NCBI GenBank assembly: GCA_049281195.1
Contig: JBAPRR010000378.1
Coordinates: 1 to 30,871, forward strand
Direction: 5' to 3'
Origin: JBAPRR01 sp049281195
GTDB taxonomy: Bacteria > Actinomycetota > Acidimicrobiia > Acidimicrobiales > CAVXTF01
Length of the DNA stretch: 30,871 nucleotides
The position numbers and the translations under genes were made by a program. Position 1 is the stretch's first letter, and every line of letters starts with the position of its first letter. Positions 29,701 through 30,871 of the stretch are shown here, piece after piece. The notes below the pieces were generated by a model, which searched no databases, had not been told where the DNA came from, and worked only from the letters and a program-made list of their open reading frames with translations.

Positions 29701-30600
29701 GTGGAGATCTTCCGGTTCGACCAGGTGGTGGCGATCCCGATCGACGAATTCGGCTCGCGCTTTCGGATCGGGCCGCTCACGGCCGAGGACTCACGGATCC
29801 GGGTGCAGATCATCTACGTGCCGGCCGAGGGGCTGATCGGCCGCCACCCCACCACCGTGAGACAGATGTTCTGCGTCGTGTCGGGGAGTGGTCAGGTGAG
29901 CGGGCAGGACGGTCAGATGCGTCCGATCGGATCGGGTTATGCGGCTTTGTGGGAGCCCGGCGAAGACCACGACGCGTCCTCGGATGGCGGGCTGACTGCC
30001 GTATGCATCGAGGGCGAGTTCCACGTCGCGGCGTTCAAGGTCTCCGGCGAGATCGACGTCGTGGACTACGACCCGCAGTGGCCGTCGAAGTTCGAAGACA
30101 TCTCTGCTTTCGTCTGGCCTGCGATCGAAAACGTCGCGCTCAGGATCGATCACGTGGGATCGACATCGGTGCCCGGGCTTGCGGCGAAACCGATCATCGA
30201 TATGGACATCGTGGTGGAGAGCTCCGATCAGGTTCTCGACGTGATGAGCCTGCTGGGCACCATCGGTTACAGATGGCGCGGCGACTACGGAGTGACCGGG
30301 CGTGAGTCCTTCGCTCCTCCAGACGATGTGGATCTGCCCCGCCATCATCTCTACCTCGTCGTCGAGAACAACAAGGCCCACATGGACCACTGGTTGTTAC
30401 GCGACCTGCTTCGTGAAGACCCGGTGGTGCGAGAGGAGTACGCCAATCTGAAGCGACGCAATGCCGAGCTGGCGAAAAACGACCTCGACGCTTATGCCGC
30501 AGCCAAGGCCAGGTTCGTGGCAGGTCTCCTGGCACGAACCCGCCAGCAGAGGGGACTCCCGGTCGAGACCTACTGGGACCCCGAGAGTCCGTTCGCCTGA
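29701..30600 (+). CDS. cupin domain fused to a GrpB-like nucleotidyltransferase domain
   Basis: 299 residues from a GTG start. Residues 1-112 form a small cupin: strands with RIRVQIIYVPAEGLIGRHP (His49), FCVVSGSGQVSGQDGQ and ALWEPGEDHDASSDGG (His90). Residues 118-285 form a GrpB/UPF0157 domain: VVDYDPQWPSKFEDI, then the nucleotidyltransferase core HVGSTSVPGLAAKPIIDMDI at 151-170 (Gly153-Ser154, Asp167, Asp169), ending in YAAAKARFV. GrpB proteins belong to the nucleotidyltransferase superfamily with undefined substrates, and some are linked to CoA metabolism. A cupin could bind a small ligand or metal and gate the transferase. I infer that coupling; the domain order is read from the sequence. 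It is divergent from the deacylase gene, 58 bases between starts. Confidence 0.88.
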   Translation: MEIFRFDQVVAIPIDEFGSRFRIGPLTAEDSRIRVQIIYVPAEGLIGRHPTTVRQMFCVVSGSGQVSGQDGQMRPIGSGYAALWEPGEDHDASSDGGLTAVCIEGEFHVAAFKVSGEIDVVDYDPQWPSKFEDISAFVWPAIENVALRIDHVGSTSVPGLAAKPIIDMDIVVESSDQVLDVMSLLGTIGYRWRGDYGVTGRESFAPPDDVDLPRHHLYLVVENNKAHMDHWLLRDLLREDPVVREEYANLKRRNAELAKNDLDAYAAAKARFVAGLLARTRQQRGLPVETYWDPESPFA

Positions 30601-30819
30601 GCTGTCAGGCGAGCGCCGGCAGGAGTCAGCCCAGGGCACCAGGACCGTCTCCAGAGCTCCTCAGGCAGGCACACGGAGATAAGCCGGGACGGGACTGGTG
30701 TCTGCACCACCGGGGTTTCTGTGCCTCCCGCCTTGACCCGGGACCCGATCTGTAACGAGAATTCCAGCTGCAAGGTGGGACAGAGGCGCAATTTTGAAGC
30801 TGATTGAAGGGGGAAGGCG

Positions 30820-30871
30820 TTGGGAGCGATCAAAAGGCCCAGGCTGGGACGCGTTGTGGCGTCCCTGGTCG
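30820..30871 (+). CDS. start of a probable exported or membrane protein (3' partial)
   Basis: A TTG at 30820 follows AAGGGGG with 6 bases spacing. The 17 codons present read GAIKRPRLGRVVASLV after the start, a basic N-region running into a hydrophobic stretch, as at the beginning of a signal peptide. The frame is open to the window edge. The upstream 30601-30819 shows no gene. Low certainty because so little is visible. Confidence 0.4.
   Translation, partial: MGAIKRPRLGRVVASLV

Noticed and set aside
29791..30390. A 199-codon frame antisense to the cupin-GrpB fusion
   Set aside because: Low-complexity His/Asp/Arg-rich product opposite a clearly conserved two-domain protein.

Overview
The window reads as a high-GC actinobacterial chromosome segment. 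The evidence is a DtxR/IdeR-type metalloregulator, an F420-type luciferase-like oxidoreductase, a NarL-type two-component pair with its own membrane protein, many GTG/TTG starts, and several lipoproteins with serine/threonine-rich linkers. Orphan binding proteins alongside amidohydrolase-2 and D-aminoacylase-type hydrolases resemble uncultured Acidimicrobiia-like actinobacteria, but this placement is inference. I see no rRNA, tRNA, insertion sequence, prophage or CRISPR array.

Layout. 1-2.0 kb: 3' part of an unusual ATP-grasp (PEP synthase N-domain) plus cyclic-nucleotide-binding fusion, a small NYN/PIN-like nuclease-fold protein and a two-TM DUF4190-like protein. 2.0-2.6 kb: non-coding, with a hairpin-rich leader. 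2.6-4.5 kb: a sulfotransferase convergent with, and overlapping, a beta-propeller glycosidase-like protein. 4.7-7.0 kb: a three-gene membrane protein / histidine kinase / response regulator operon. 7.2-10.4 kb: a 1038-residue exported repeat protein with regularly spaced cysteine pairs, bounded by a strong terminator and a palindrome-rich upstream region. 10.7-13.1 kb: an acetyl-CoA hydrolase/CoA-transferase and a short-form 6-phosphogluconate dehydrogenase.

13.2-18.1 kb is an iron block. A small lipoprotein, a ferric-iron-binding protein and a fused permease form a minus-strand operon. A DtxR-family gene diverges from it, with two palindromic iron-box-like operators lying on the operon promoter. 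A FecB-type binding protein follows, convergent with the regulator. No transporter ATPase is present. 18.3-23.4 kb: an amidohydrolase, an orphan type-1 periplasmic binding protein, and a SCO1-like copper/thiol protein upstream of a DHA2 drug-efflux permease. 23.5-30.6 kb: a GNAT acetyltransferase, dienelactone hydrolase, LLM oxidoreductase, PaaI-type thioesterase, two small exported proteins of unknown function, a D-aminoacylase-family hydrolase and a cupin-GrpB fusion. The last 50 bases probably start another exported protein.

Most of the window is chromosomal metabolic and envelope content. The parts most worth attention are the cysteine-stapled repeat protein, the iron-box promoter with its atypical regulator and ATPase-less transporter, and the two domain fusions (ATP-grasp + cNMP, cupin + GrpB).
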